Below, piece after piece: positions 53,599-63,852 of a DNA stretch of 64,000 nucleotides (within the stretch, counting starts at the first letter, position 1; each line of letters begins with the position of its first letter). The position numbers and the translations under genes are program-made. The notes beneath the pieces are model-generated. The model did not search any database and had not been told where the DNA came from. It worked only from the letters and a program-made list of their open reading frames with translations. The DNA comes from Xanthomonas boreopolis (GTDB lineage Bacteria > Pseudomonadota > Gammaproteobacteria > Xanthomonadales > Xanthomonadaceae). The stretch covers positions 13,735 to 77,734 of the forward strand of contig BNBA01000016.1 of NCBI GenBank assembly GCA_014654535.1, in the 5' to 3' direction.

Positions 53599-55107
53599 TC
53601 AGCCGCCGCGCTCCAGCCGCCGGTAGCCGATCGCTTCGGTGAGGTGCGCGGTGGCGATGTCCTGGCTGCCGGCGAGGTCGGCGATGGTGCGCGCCACGCG
53701 CAGGATCCGGTGCATCGAGCGCGCCGAGAGCTGGAGCTGCTCGATCGCGCGTTCGAGCAGTTGCTGGTCGGGGGGCGCCAGCCGGCAATCGCGGTCGGTC
53801 GAGGCCTGGTCGAGCTGCGCATTGGGACGACCGGCGCGCTGCAACTGGATCCGGCGCGCGCGATCCACGCGTTCGCGCACGCTGGCGCTGTCCTCGCTCG
53901 GCGGCGCGCCGGTGCGCAGTTCGTGCGGCGGCAGGCGCGGGACCTCCACGTGCAGGTCGATGCGGTCGAGCAGCGGGCCGGAGATGCGCCCGCGGTAGCG
54001 CCGGATCGCCTCGGGGCTGCAGCGGCAGCGCCCGCTCGCGTCGCCGGCCCAGCCGCAGGGACAGGGGTTCATCGCCGCGACAAGCTGGAAGCGCGCGGGG
54101 AAGTCGGTGCTGTGCGCGGCGCGCGCGATCGTCACCACGCCGGACTCGAGCGGTTCGCGCAGCACTTCCAGCGTCGCGCGGTTCCATTCGGGCAGTTCGT
54201 CGAGGAACAGCACGCCGTTGTGCGCCAGCGATATCTCGCCGGGACGCGGTTGCGCGCCGCCGCCCACGAGCGCCACCGCGCTGGCGGTGTGGTGCGGTGA
54301 TCGATAGGGTCGCTGACGCCAGCGGCCCAGGTCGATGCCGCGGCCGCTGACGGATGCGATCGCCGCGGTTTCCAGCGCTTCGGATTCCGCGGCCGGCGGC
54401 AGCAGGCCCGGCAGGCGCGAGGCGAGCAGGGTCTTGCCGCAGCCGGGGCTGCCGAGCAGCAACAGGTGGTGCGCGCCTGCCGCGGCGATCTCCAGCGCGC
54501 GGCGCGCATGCGGCTGGCCGCGCACGTCGGCAAGGTCGGGCATCGCGTTCGTGGCGGGCCCGGCCGGGTGCGCGAGCTGCGCGCGCGGCAGCTCGGCCTG
54601 GCCGTTGAGAGCCGCGCAGACTTCCAGCAGGGTGCGGGCGGTATGGGCCTCGACGTTGCCGGCGATCGCCGCCTCGGCGCCGTTGCCGGCCGGCACCACC
54701 AGCTTGCGGCCGGCCCGCGCGGCGGCGAGCGCGGCAGGCAGCACGCCGTCGACCGCGCGCAGCTCGCCGGTCAGCGCGAGTTCGCCCAGGAATTCGTAGC
54801 CGTCCAGCACGCCACGGTCGATCTGGCCGTTGGCGGCGAGGATGCCCAGCGCGATCGGCAGGTCGAAGCGCCCGCCGTCCTTGGGCAGGTCGGCCGGGGC
54901 GAGGTTGATCGTGATGCGGCGCGCGGGATATTCGAATTGCGCACACAGCAGCGCGGCGCGCACGCGTTCGCGCGACTCGCGCACCGCCGCTTCCGGCAGG
55001 CCGACCAGTTGCGTGGCCGGCAATCCGCCGGCGAGATGGACCTCGACCCTTACCGCCGGCGCATGCACGCCGGCCCGTGCACGGCTGTGCACCAGCGCCA
55101 GGCTCAT
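53599..55107 (-). CDS. comM: ComM, Mg-chelatase-like AAA+ helicase
   Basis: 502-residue YifB/ComM ATPase; in Vibrio and others ComM drives branch migration during natural transformation. N-terminal Lon-like substrate domain (LVGLPEAAVRESRERVRAAL), then AAA+ core with Walker A GSPGCGKTLLASRL, Walker B GVLFLDELPEW, the cysteine-rich AAMNPCPCGWAGDASGRC and C-terminal RSMHRILRVARTIADLAG. ATG at 55107 with an 11-nt gap to ubiK, so they are co-transcribed. Confidence 0.95.
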   Translation of the reverse strand: MSLALVHSRARAGVHAPAVRVEVHLAGGLPATQLVGLPEAAVRESRERVRAALLCAQFEYPARRITINLAPADLPKDGGRFDLPIALGILAANGQIDRGVLDGYEFLGELALTGELRAVDGVLPAALAAARAGRKLVVPAGNGAEAAIAGNVEAHTARTLLEVCAALNGQAELPRAQLAHPAGPATNAMPDLADVRGQPHARRALEIAAAGAHHLLLLGSPGCGKTLLASRLPGLLPPAAESEALETAAIASVSGRGIDLGRWRQRPYRSPHHTASAVALVGGGAQPRPGEISLAHNGVLFLDELPEWNRATLEVLREPLESGVVTIARAAHSTDFPARFQLVAAMNPCPCGWAGDASGRCRCSPEAIRRYRGRISGPLLDRIDLHVEVPRLPPHELRTGAPPSEDSASVRERVDRARRIQLQRAGRPNAQLDQASTDRDCRLAPPDQQLLERAIEQLQLSARSMHRILRVARTIADLAGSQDIATAHLTEAIGYRRLERGG

Positions 55108-55118
55108 GGTGGCGGGGA

Positions 55119-55385
55119 TCAGGCGGCGGGAGGGATGTCGCCGGCGGCGCGCGCTTCGAGCGCTGCCACGGTCTTCTCCAGGGCTTCCAGCTTCTCGCGG
55201 GTGCGCAGCAGCACCGCGCGCTGCACTTCGAACTCCTCGCGGGTGACCAGGTCGAGCTTGGCCAGGCCGGCCTGCAGGGCGCCCTTGAAGGTGCTCTGCA
55301 GCTCCTCGCGCGATTGGCGCAGGCCGGGCGGCACCAGGTCGCTGAGGCGGCGGGCGAGGTCGTCGATGTGGTTGAGGTCGATCAT
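55119..55385 (-). CDS. ubiK: Ubiquinone biosynthesis accessory factor UbiK
   Basis: 88-residue BMFP/YqiC-type protein: amphipathic N-terminus (MIDLNHIDDLARRLSDLVP) and a C-terminal coiled coil (EFEVQRAVLLRTREKLEALE). UbiK with UbiJ supports the soluble Ubi complex in E. coli. GGAGA precedes the ATG. First gene of the ubiK-comM pair, divergent from glnK. Confidence 0.93.
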   Translation of the reverse strand: MIDLNHIDDLARRLSDLVPPGLRQSREELQSTFKGALQAGLAKLDLVTREEFEVQRAVLLRTREKLEALEKTVAALEARAAGDIPPAA

Positions 55386-55492
55386 CTGGGTTCTCCGGGT
55401 CCTGCAACGAAGCTAGTCGGTGCCTGCCACGCGGACCATCGGCAAGTCGTGCTTCCGCAGGTAAGGATAATCCTAGCCGCGCGGCGTGATGA

Positions 55493-55975
<483 letters not shown>

Positions 55976-55987
55976 TGCGCTGGTGAG

Positions 55988-56196
55988 GCCGGGGCTCGGG
56001 ACCCGGGACCGGGGACCCGGGAAAGCGACAAGCCTGCTTCGGATCGGGTGGCGATGTGGGAGGGACTTCAGTCCCGACGGGCTTTATCGGCCCTCTGTCG
56101 GGACTGAAGTCCCTCCCACAAAAAAGCAAACAGCCGCAAAAAGCATCAGATCGATTGACAGCCGAAGTCGGGCAAAGATGCTTTTCCCGAGTCCCG
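55988..56196. repeat. Composite repeat between glnK and a kinase gene
   Basis: A perfect inverted repeat of the family A type (24-nt arms 56055-56078 and 56097-56120, 18-nt spacer that itself pairs GGGC/GCCC) is nested between two further related segments: GGGACCCGGGAAAGC at about 56009-56023 and its imperfect reverse complement GCTTTTCCCGAGTCCC at about 56179-56194. Both genes end here, so it may also serve as a bidirectional terminator. Confidence 0.7.
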
Positions 56197-56198
56197 AA

Positions 56199-56861
56199 TC
56201 AGGGCCTGCCGCGCTTGATCCGCTGGTAGAAGCGCTTCCAGCCATCGCGGATGCCGCGCACCCAGCGGGGTTCGGCGGCCATCGCCGCTTCTTCCGGGGT
56301 CGGGGCGACGCCGGCCAGGCGCTGGCGCATCTTCTGGAAGTTGGCGACGTCGCCGCGGAGCAGCTGGCGCGAGATCGGGTTGCGGCGCAGCCAGCGCGGC
56401 ACGCGCATCGCCGAGGTGAAGTCGATCAGCACGGGCACGCCTGCGCTGACCACGACGTTGGTGCCGTGCAGGTCGTTGTGGGTGATGCCGGCCGAATGCA
56501 GCTTGCGCAGCGCGACCTGCAATTGCTGGAAGACGTCCTGCCCGACCGCGGCGCTGGCGCTCAGGGTGTCGCCGGGGATGAACTCCATGCCCAGGGCCAG
56601 GCCGCCGAGCGTGCCGAGCAGCGCCGGGGCATGCTTCCAGCCGCTGAGGCGGCGCAGCATCTTGGCCTCGTGGCGCACCATCAGGCGGGCGATCGGCGCC
56701 AGCGGCGTCCATTTGTAGCGGCTGTAGTCCTTCACCACGGCCAGCTGGCCGTTGAGGTGGGTGCGATAGACGTCCGGCTCCAGGAGCCGGGTGCCTTGCT
56801 TGAGCAGGACGGGGGCGTCCAGGGGGGCGACGGCCTGGCCGGCGCTGGGAATGGCGTTCAT
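56199..56861 (-). CDS. Small RIO/Kdo-type kinase-like protein
   Basis: 220-residue minimal protein-kinase-fold enzyme. Lys44 in AVVKDYSRYK matches the ATP-binding lysine; HNDLHGTNVVV is the catalytic loop with Asp and Asn; PVLIDFTSAM stands for the DFG motif. It lacks the large C-lobe of eukaryotic-type kinases and resembles RIO1 and LPS Kdo/heptose kinases of proteobacteria. An LPS-modifying role is plausible in this lineage but unproved. ATG 56861 has GGAGA upstream. Confidence 0.8.
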   Translation of the reverse strand: MNAIPSAGQAVAPLDAPVLLKQGTRLLEPDVYRTHLNGQLAVVKDYSRYKWTPLAPIARLMVRHEAKMLRRLSGWKHAPALLGTLGGLALGMEFIPGDTLSASAAVGQDVFQQLQVALRKLHSAGITHNDLHGTNVVVSAGVPVLIDFTSAMRVPRWLRRNPISRQLLRGDVANFQKMRQRLAGVAPTPEEAAMAAEPRWVRGIRDGWKRFYQRIKRGRP

Positions 56862-57159
56862 GGGCGGTTTTCTCCAGGGGACCCGGCCGGGGTTCGTCAC
56901 GGCGGCGGGTCGAGGCGCGGTCCATGCGAGGAAGGCGCCGGAGAATTTTAGAACTTGCCAGTATTGGAATGCTTATTGTTAAAAAAATGAAATGTTCCGC
57001 TGCTGGAACGCCGAGGCGTCCCTGGTCCCCGGCAGAGCTCGGTCGCGCACCCTCCCCGGCGCGGCCAGGAACGGCTCCTTGGTGCCGGGCCGGTCTGGAA
57101 AAACCCCTGGCGGCCCGGCCGTGCCGGCGTCGAAGCGCCCCGGGCGCCCCCGGAACGGA
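56862..57159. other. Gene-free interval upstream of the kinase gene
   Basis: About 300 bp between speE and the kinase gene. Positions 56941-56996 are sharply AT-rich (with TTGTTAAAAAAATGAAATG) in a GC-rich setting and are the likely kinase promoter. The remainder is very GC-rich, with small palindromes such as CCCCGGGCGCCCC at about 57138. No open frame is convincing. Confidence 0.5.
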
Positions 57160-57185
57160 CGAGGGCCCGGTTTCCCGGGCCCTCG
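57160..57185 (-). terminator. Candidate terminator of speE
   Basis: An 11-bp perfect stem CGAGGGCCCGG / CCGGGCCCTCG with a TTTC loop, 7 nt beyond the speE stop codon. No U tract on the minus strand. Confidence 0.55.
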
Positions 57186-57192
57186 CGGGGGA

Positions 57193-58050
57193 TCACTCGC
57201 CCAGGGCCTGGGCGACGAACGGCGGCGCCACGCTGGCGCCGGTGTGCAGGTGCGCGGTGTAGTAGAGCGTCTGGAACGGCTTGGCCTGCGCATCGGCCTC
57301 GCGGAAGCCGAAGCCGAAGCCGGCCTGCTTGCTGGCCAGGGTCACGCTCCACCAGCCGGTCGGGTAGCACGGCTGCGGGAACGGCAGGGTCTTGAACGAG
57401 CGGAAGCCGGCCTTGCCCATCTCGGCGCGCATGTCCTTGATGAGGTCGAGCAGCGCCAGCGGCGATTCGGACTGCTGCACCAGCAGGCCATCGTCCTTGA
57501 GCGCGCGGAAGCAGCTTTCGAAGAACGCCTTGTTGAACAGCCCTTCGGCCGGCCCGACCGGGTCGGTGGAGTCCACGATCACCACGTCCACGCTGCCCGG
57601 CTCGCAGTTGGCCATGTAGGCCACGCCGTCGTCGAACAGCAGCTCGGCGCGCGGATCGCCGTTGGATTCGCACAGTTCGGGGAAGTACTTCTCCGACATG
57701 CGCGTGACCTGCTCGTCGATGTCGCACTGGGTGGCCTTCTCCACGCCCGGGTGCTTGAGCACCTCGCGCAGGGTGCCGCAGTCGCCGCCGCCGATGATCA
57801 CCACGCGCTTGGGCGCCGGGTGGGTGAACAGCACCGGGTGGCTGATCATCTCGTGGTAGAAGAAGTTGTCCTTGCTGGTCAGCATCATCGCGCCGTCGAT
57901 GACCATCAGCTTGCCCCAATCGGTGCTGTCGTAGATCTCGATCTTCTGGAACGGCGACTGCACTTCGTCCAGCTTGCCGGTGATGCGGAAACCGATGGCC
58001 GAACCGGTCGGCTGGAAGTGTTCGATGTACCAGTTGTCGTTGGTGGTCAT
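57193..58050 (-). CDS. speE: Spermidine synthase SpeE
   Basis: 285-residue aminopropyltransferase moving the aminopropyl group from decarboxylated SAM to putrescine. Motifs: YQKIEIYDS-like PFQKIEIYDSTDWGKLMVID, YHEMISHPVLFTHPAPKRV, GGGDCGTLREVLKH, ATQCDIDEQV, DDGVAYM and VIVDSTDPVGPAEGLF with the gatekeeper Asp. Full length. Divergent from speA, fitting a shared polyamine pathway, although the agmatine-to-putrescine enzymes and speD are not in the window. Confidence 0.96.
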   Translation of the reverse strand: MTTNDNWYIEHFQPTGSAIGFRITGKLDEVQSPFQKIEIYDSTDWGKLMVIDGAMMLTSKDNFFYHEMISHPVLFTHPAPKRVVIIGGGDCGTLREVLKHPGVEKATQCDIDEQVTRMSEKYFPELCESNGDPRAELLFDDGVAYMANCEPGSVDVVIVDSTDPVGPAEGLFNKAFFESCFRALKDDGLLVQQSESPLALLDLIKDMRAEMGKAGFRSFKTLPFPQPCYPTGWWSVTLASKQAGFGFGFREADAQAKPFQTLYYTAHLHTGASVAPPFVAQALGE

Positions 58051-58086
58051 TGCGGATGATCCTTGGAGGAAGGTGGGATGCGTTCC

Positions 58087-58213
58087 CTTCTCCCTCCGGG
58101 AGAAGGTGCCCCGAAGGGGCGGATGAGGGTACGAGCGAAGCCTTGTGCCGCCTGGCATCGCAAGGGGCTTGGCCCGACCCTCACCCCAGCCCCTCTCCCG
58201 GGGGGAGAGGGGC
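58087..58213. repeat. Family B repeat between speE and speA
   Basis: A 127-bp element with a hairpin at each end: CTTCTCCC-TCC-GGGAGAAG (58087-58105) and GCCCCTCTCCC-GGG-GGGAGAGGGGC (58189-58213). Between them are GCCCCGAAGGGGC (58109-58121), GGATGAGGGT and its partner ACCCTCACCCC. The same arrangement, shortened or diverged, is at 22227-22411 and 34890-34915. It fills much of the 341-bp divergent promoter region; the rest (58214-58391) shows no gene. Confidence 0.8.
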
Positions 58214-58391
58214 TTCAGCGGGCGCGCATTGTAACGGCCGCGCGTGACCGCTGCTTGTAGAATGCGCGTCCGCGCCGCGCCGGCCCTTCCGCTGCGGCAA
58301 TGGAAACGAATCCCCCGCACGGGATGTGCGGGTTCCTGCGAGGGAATCGCATCATCATCGCGCCGCCACGCGCCTGCCACAGCGAATAGCC

Positions 58392-60290
<1,899 letters not shown>

Positions 60291-60341
60291 GCGGCGGCCG
60301 GCGCGCTCCCGGGAGTCGCGCGAGCGCAGGCGGCTTCGATG

Positions 60342-60367
60342 GTCGTTCCCGTCCCGGCGGGAACGAC
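60342..60367. repeat. Family C palindrome after speA
   Basis: GTCGTTCCCG / CGGGAACGAC (10-bp arms, 6-nt loop), between the convergent speA and lysR ends. Same family as 42824-42909. May act in termination for both genes. Confidence 0.7.
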
Positions 60368-60383
60368 GGGGCCGCGACGGACG

Positions 60384-61334
60384 TCAATGGGCGCTGGCCG
60401 GCGCGGGAGACGCGGTGGAAGCGAGACCCGGCGCTTGCTTCGGCATGTCCCGTTCCAAACGATCGCCCACCGCCTGCCGGATCAGCTCGGCGAGATGGGC
60501 GACCGCCGGTGCGCCCGAGGCACGGTGCAGGCGCAGCTTGATCGAACCCAGCGGCGGCAGGCCCATCGCGGCCGGCGGCAGCGGGCGCAGCCCGGGCGGC
60601 AGGCACAACGGCGTACGCAGGCCGATGCCCAGGCCCGCCTCGATCGCCGCCCAGACCCCGGCCAGGCTGGCGCTGCCGAAGGCGAGCCGCCATGACAGGC
60701 CGGCGCGGTCGAGCGCTTCGATCGCCGCGCTGCGCAGTGGGCAGGGCGCGTCGAGCATCGCCAACGGCACCGGCGACGCCGTGCCTGGCTGCCAAGCCGG
60801 CGGGCTCGCCGCGATCCAGCACATCGGCACGTCCGCGAGGACCTGGGCATCGTCGTGCACGACCGGGCCGGCGGTCTCGTCGTGCCAGGCGAGCACCAGG
60901 TCGAAGCGCCCCGCCGCCACGCCTTCCAGCAAGGCGGCGCCGCGACCGATCTGCGCCTCGACCTGCAGCTGCGGATGCGCACGCGCGAAGCGGCCGAGCA
61001 CGGCAGGCAGCAATTGCTCGCCGAACTCGGCCTGCAGGCCGAGCCGGATCTGGCCATGCCAGCGCGGGCCGGCCAGGGCCTCCATCGCCTCGTCGTTGAG
61101 CGCGAGCAGGCGCCGGGCATAGCCGAGCAGGGTCTCGCCGGCCGGCGTCAGCGCCAGGCCGCGGCCCTGGCGCGCCAGCAGGGGCACGCCGGCTTGCTGT
61201 TCCAGCTTCTTGAGCTGCGCGCTGACGGCCGAGGTCGAGCGGTGCAGGCGCTCGGCCGCGCGGGCGAAGCTGCCCAGCGCCATGCCGGTGGCGAAGCTGC
61301 GCAAGGCGTCCAGGTCCAGGGTGGGCTCTCGCAT
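60384..61334 (-). CDS. LysR family transcriptional regulator
   Basis: 316-residue LTTR. N-terminal HTH (LDALRSFATGMALGSFARAA, STSAVSAQLKKLEQQAGVPL) and a substrate-binding fold (GQIRLGLQAEFGEQLLPAVL, FDLVLAWHD, AAIEAGLGIGLRTPLCL). The C-terminal ~25 residues are Pro/Ala-rich. Divergent from the decarboxylase-like and tautomerase genes, which it probably controls. A GGAT-N8-ATCC dyad at 61360-61375 is a candidate site. Confidence 0.92.
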   Translation of the reverse strand: MREPTLDLDALRSFATGMALGSFARAAERLHRSTSAVSAQLKKLEQQAGVPLLARQGRGLALTPAGETLLGYARRLLALNDEAMEALAGPRWHGQIRLGLQAEFGEQLLPAVLGRFARAHPQLQVEAQIGRGAALLEGVAAGRFDLVLAWHDETAGPVVHDDAQVLADVPMCWIAASPPAWQPGTASPVPLAMLDAPCPLRSAAIEALDRAGLSWRLAFGSASLAGVWAAIEAGLGIGLRTPLCLPPGLRPLPPAAMGLPPLGSIKLRLHRASGAPAVAHLAELIRQAVGDRLERDMPKQAPGLASTASPAPASAH

Positions 61335-61359
61335 CGATTATCCCGTTTTTCGGAATATA

Positions 61360-61375
61360 GGATTCAGAATTATCC
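61360..61375. promoter_or_regulatory. Candidate LysR binding dyad
   Basis: GGAT-TCAGAATT-ATCC in the AT-rich 99-bp divergent gap, 26 nt from the lysR start. LTTR sites are interrupted dyads of this kind in shared promoter regions. Confidence 0.4.
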
Positions 61376-61433
61376 GTTTTACAGGACATTTGGCCAGGCC
61401 TAACGTGGCTCTCCCATCCACCGAGCGTCTGCC

Positions 61434-61760
61434 ATGTCCCCTCCGGCCACATCCCCTTCCCTGGAACCGCTGCGCACGCTCGCGCCGGCCTTCGTAGACC
61501 TCAGCGAGCGCGTGCTGTTCGGCGAAGTCTGGCAGCGGCCCGGGCTGTCGCCGCGCGATCGCAGCCTGGTCACCGTGGCCGCCCTGGCGGCGCTGGGGCG
61601 GACCGCGCAGTTGCCGTTCCACCTGGAGTTGGCCGAGCGCAACGGGCTGGCCCGTGCCGAGTTGAGCGAGGCGATGACCCACCTGGCCTTCTATGCGGGG
61701 TGGCCTGCGGCGGTGTCGGCCTTGCAACGGCTCGCGGCGGCGGATGTCGAGGCGCGCTGA
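61434..61760 (+). CDS. Carboxymuconolactone decarboxylase family protein
   Basis: 108-residue CMD-like helical protein: FVDLSERVLFGEVWQRPGLS, RDRSLVTVAALAALGRTAQL, PFHLELAERNGLARAELSEA and FYAGWPAAVSALQRLA. No CxxC, so it is not an AhpD peroxidase but the gamma-CMD type. The chemistry of stand-alone members is rarely known. First gene of a likely two-gene unit with the tautomerase, 41 nt upstream. Confidence 0.9.
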   Translation: MSPPATSPSLEPLRTLAPAFVDLSERVLFGEVWQRPGLSPRDRSLVTVAALAALGRTAQLPFHLELAERNGLARAELSEAMTHLAFYAGWPAAVSALQRLAAADVEAR

Positions 61761-61801
61761 ACGTTCCCCTTCCTTTCGTTCCTGCTTACGGAGTCACGAC
61801 C

Positions 61802-62179
61802 ATGCCCCTGATCCAGATCGACCTGCGCCGCACCACCTCCGAGCGCCTCCATGCGATCCAGGAGGGCGTCTACGCGGCGTTGCGGGAAACCTTCGAGGTG
61901 CCGGAAAACGATCGTTTCGTCGTGGTGAACCAGCACGAGGCGGATGAATTCTTCTACGACCCGGGCTATCTCGGCATCCAGCGCAGCGATGAGCTGGTGT
62001 TCGTGCGCATCACGTGCTCGGCGTCGCGCGGCGTGACGCAGAAGAAGGCGTTGTACCGGCGCATCGTCGAGAAGCTGGTGCAGTCGCCCGGGCTGCGGGC
62101 GGAGGACGTGTTCATCAACCTGGTGGAGACCTCGCGGGAGAACTGGTCGTTCGGGCTGGGGGAGGCGCAGTACGCGTAG
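61802..62179 (+). CDS. Tautomerase family protein
   Basis: 125-residue 4-oxalocrotonate tautomerase-superfamily protein with the essential N-terminal proline (MPLIQIDLRR). Other features: HAIQEGVYAALRETFEVPEN, RFVVVNQHEADEFFYDP and DVFINLVETSRENWSFGLG, all seen in the long, LysR-linked tautomerases. Together with the CMD-like gene and LysR it suggests a small redox or aromatic-compound detoxification unit (inference). Confidence 0.9.
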   Translation: MPLIQIDLRRTTSERLHAIQEGVYAALRETFEVPENDRFVVVNQHEADEFFYDPGYLGIQRSDELVFVRITCSASRGVTQKKALYRRIVEKLVQSPGLRAEDVFINLVETSRENWSFGLGEAQYA

Positions 62180-62375
62180 AACCGCGACGGCGCGTGGCAT
62201 CGCGGGTGCATGCGTGCCCGGTTTCAGGGCCGGGCGCGCACGGCGTGGCGCTGCGCGCGGCGACCCGGGGCATTGCCGCGGGTCGGGCAAGGTACAGGGC
62301 GCGCCCTGCAGGGCGGCATGCCGGGCGACACCGTAAACATGTTATAAGGTATCAATAAGAGACTGCCCTGCCGTA

Positions 62376-63527
62376 ATGCCCGACACGACCCCTCGCTCCC
62401 CGCGCCTGGCTTCCGTCGACCAACTGCGCGGCAGCGTGATGCTGCTGATGCTGCTCGACCACGTGCGCGAGACCTTCTACCTGCACCAGCAGGTCGCCGA
62501 TCCGATGGACGTGGAGACGGTCTCGCCCGCGCTGTACCTGTGCCGGTTGCTGGCGCACCTGTGCGCGCCGGCGTTCGTGCTGCTCACCGGCCTGTCGGCA
62601 TGGCTGTACGGGCAGCGCCAGGCCGATCCGTGCCGCGCCACGGCGATCTTCCTGGCCAAGCGCGGCCTGTTCCTGGTGGTGCTGGAACTGACCTTGGTCA
62701 ATTTCGCCTGGACTTTCGATTTCCCGCCCCGGACCGTTTACCTGCAGGTGATCTGGGCGATCGGCCTGAGCATGCTGGCGCTGTCGGTGCTGCTGTGGAT
62801 GCCGCGTCCCTGGCTGGCGGCGTTCGGTTTCGCGTTGGTGGCCGGGCACAACCTGCTGGACGGCGTGCGCGTGCAGGGCGATGGGGCGTTGGCGGTGCTC
62901 TGGAAGGTATTGCACCAGCGCGACTGGATCGTGCTGGCCGACGGCGTGCGCCTGCGCACCTCGTACCCGGTGCTGCCCTGGATCGGCGTGATCGCGCTCG
63001 GCTATGCGATGGGACCCTGGTACGCCATGCCGGCGCCGCGGGCGCGCCAACGCCGCCTGCTCGCCGCCGGCGTGGCGGCGCTGGCGGTGTTCGTGCTGGT
63101 GCGCGCCTGGAACGGCTACGGCGACCAGCCATGGACCACCTTTGCCGACCCGGTGCGCACGGCGATGAGTTTCTTCAACGTCACCAAGTACCCGCCGTCG
63201 TTGCTGTTCCTGTCGCTCACCCTGGGCATCGTGCTGCTGGCGCTGTGCGTGTTCGAGTGGGCGCCGTTGCAGCGCCAGCGCTGGCTCGCCCTGTTCGGCG
63301 CCGCGCCGATGTTCTTCTACCTGCTGCACCTGTACGTGCTGAGGCTGCTGCAACTCGGGGCGCAAGCCGTCCTGGGGGCCAACCACGGCGGCCAGTACGG
63401 GTTCGAAGGCATCGCCGCACTGCCGGCCTGCACGTTGCTGCTGGCGCTGGCGCTGTATTGGCCGGCGCGCGCCTTCGCCCAGTTCAAGGCGCGCCGGCGC
63501 GACCTGGCTTGGTTGCGCTATCTCTAG
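62376..63527 (+). CDS. DUF1624 family membrane protein
   Basis: 383-residue integral membrane protein with about ten helices. It matches the heparan-alpha-glucosaminide N-acetyltransferase-like (DUF1624) family: RLASVDQLRGSVMLLMLLDH near the N-terminus, with the conserved Asp-Arg and His, then APAFVLLTGLSAWLYG, and PVLPWIGVIALGYAMGPWY and MFFYLLHLYVLR. Acyl transfer to an extracytoplasmic sugar is the family hypothesis; no experimental role is inferred here. ATG at 62376; the 196-bp upstream gap holds no gene. Confidence 0.9.
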   Translation: MPDTTPRSPRLASVDQLRGSVMLLMLLDHVRETFYLHQQVADPMDVETVSPALYLCRLLAHLCAPAFVLLTGLSAWLYGQRQADPCRATAIFLAKRGLFLVVLELTLVNFAWTFDFPPRTVYLQVIWAIGLSMLALSVLLWMPRPWLAAFGFALVAGHNLLDGVRVQGDGALAVLWKVLHQRDWIVLADGVRLRTSYPVLPWIGVIALGYAMGPWYAMPAPRARQRRLLAAGVAALAVFVLVRAWNGYGDQPWTTFADPVRTAMSFFNVTKYPPSLLFLSLTLGIVLLALCVFEWAPLQRQRWLALFGAAPMFFYLLHLYVLRLLQLGAQAVLGANHGGQYGFEGIAALPACTLLLALALYWPARAFAQFKARRRDLAWLRYL

Positions 63528-63852
63528 GCGCTGCGCCGATCCCCTTGAACGGGGGACGGCCGGAAGCGCATCGTCCAACGCGAAGATCGCACCCGTTCCT
63601 CGGTTCGCCGGTGGGCATCGCGCCGTCCGCGACCGAGGTCGTGCCGTGCGCGCGACTGGCATGCGCGAAGTTCCCGGCACGACGCGGATGGCGCGTGACA
63701 GCGGCGTGAAGCTTGCGCGCGCCGGTGCGATGCGCGCGAAAAAAGCACGAAAAAACAGTGACTGATCGACGCAATGCCGCATTCGAATGTGCAGCACGGC
63801 CGGCGAAATCGTGACTGCGATCGCGGCCTCGTCCTTAACTGGGGAGGCGCGA
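63528..63852. other. Gene-free interval before the last partial gene
   Basis: 325 bp with no convincing open frame. A short A-rich stretch at 63738-63760 (GAAAAAAGCACGAAAAAACA) could belong to a promoter for the gene at 63853. Ordinary otherwise. Confidence 0.4.
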
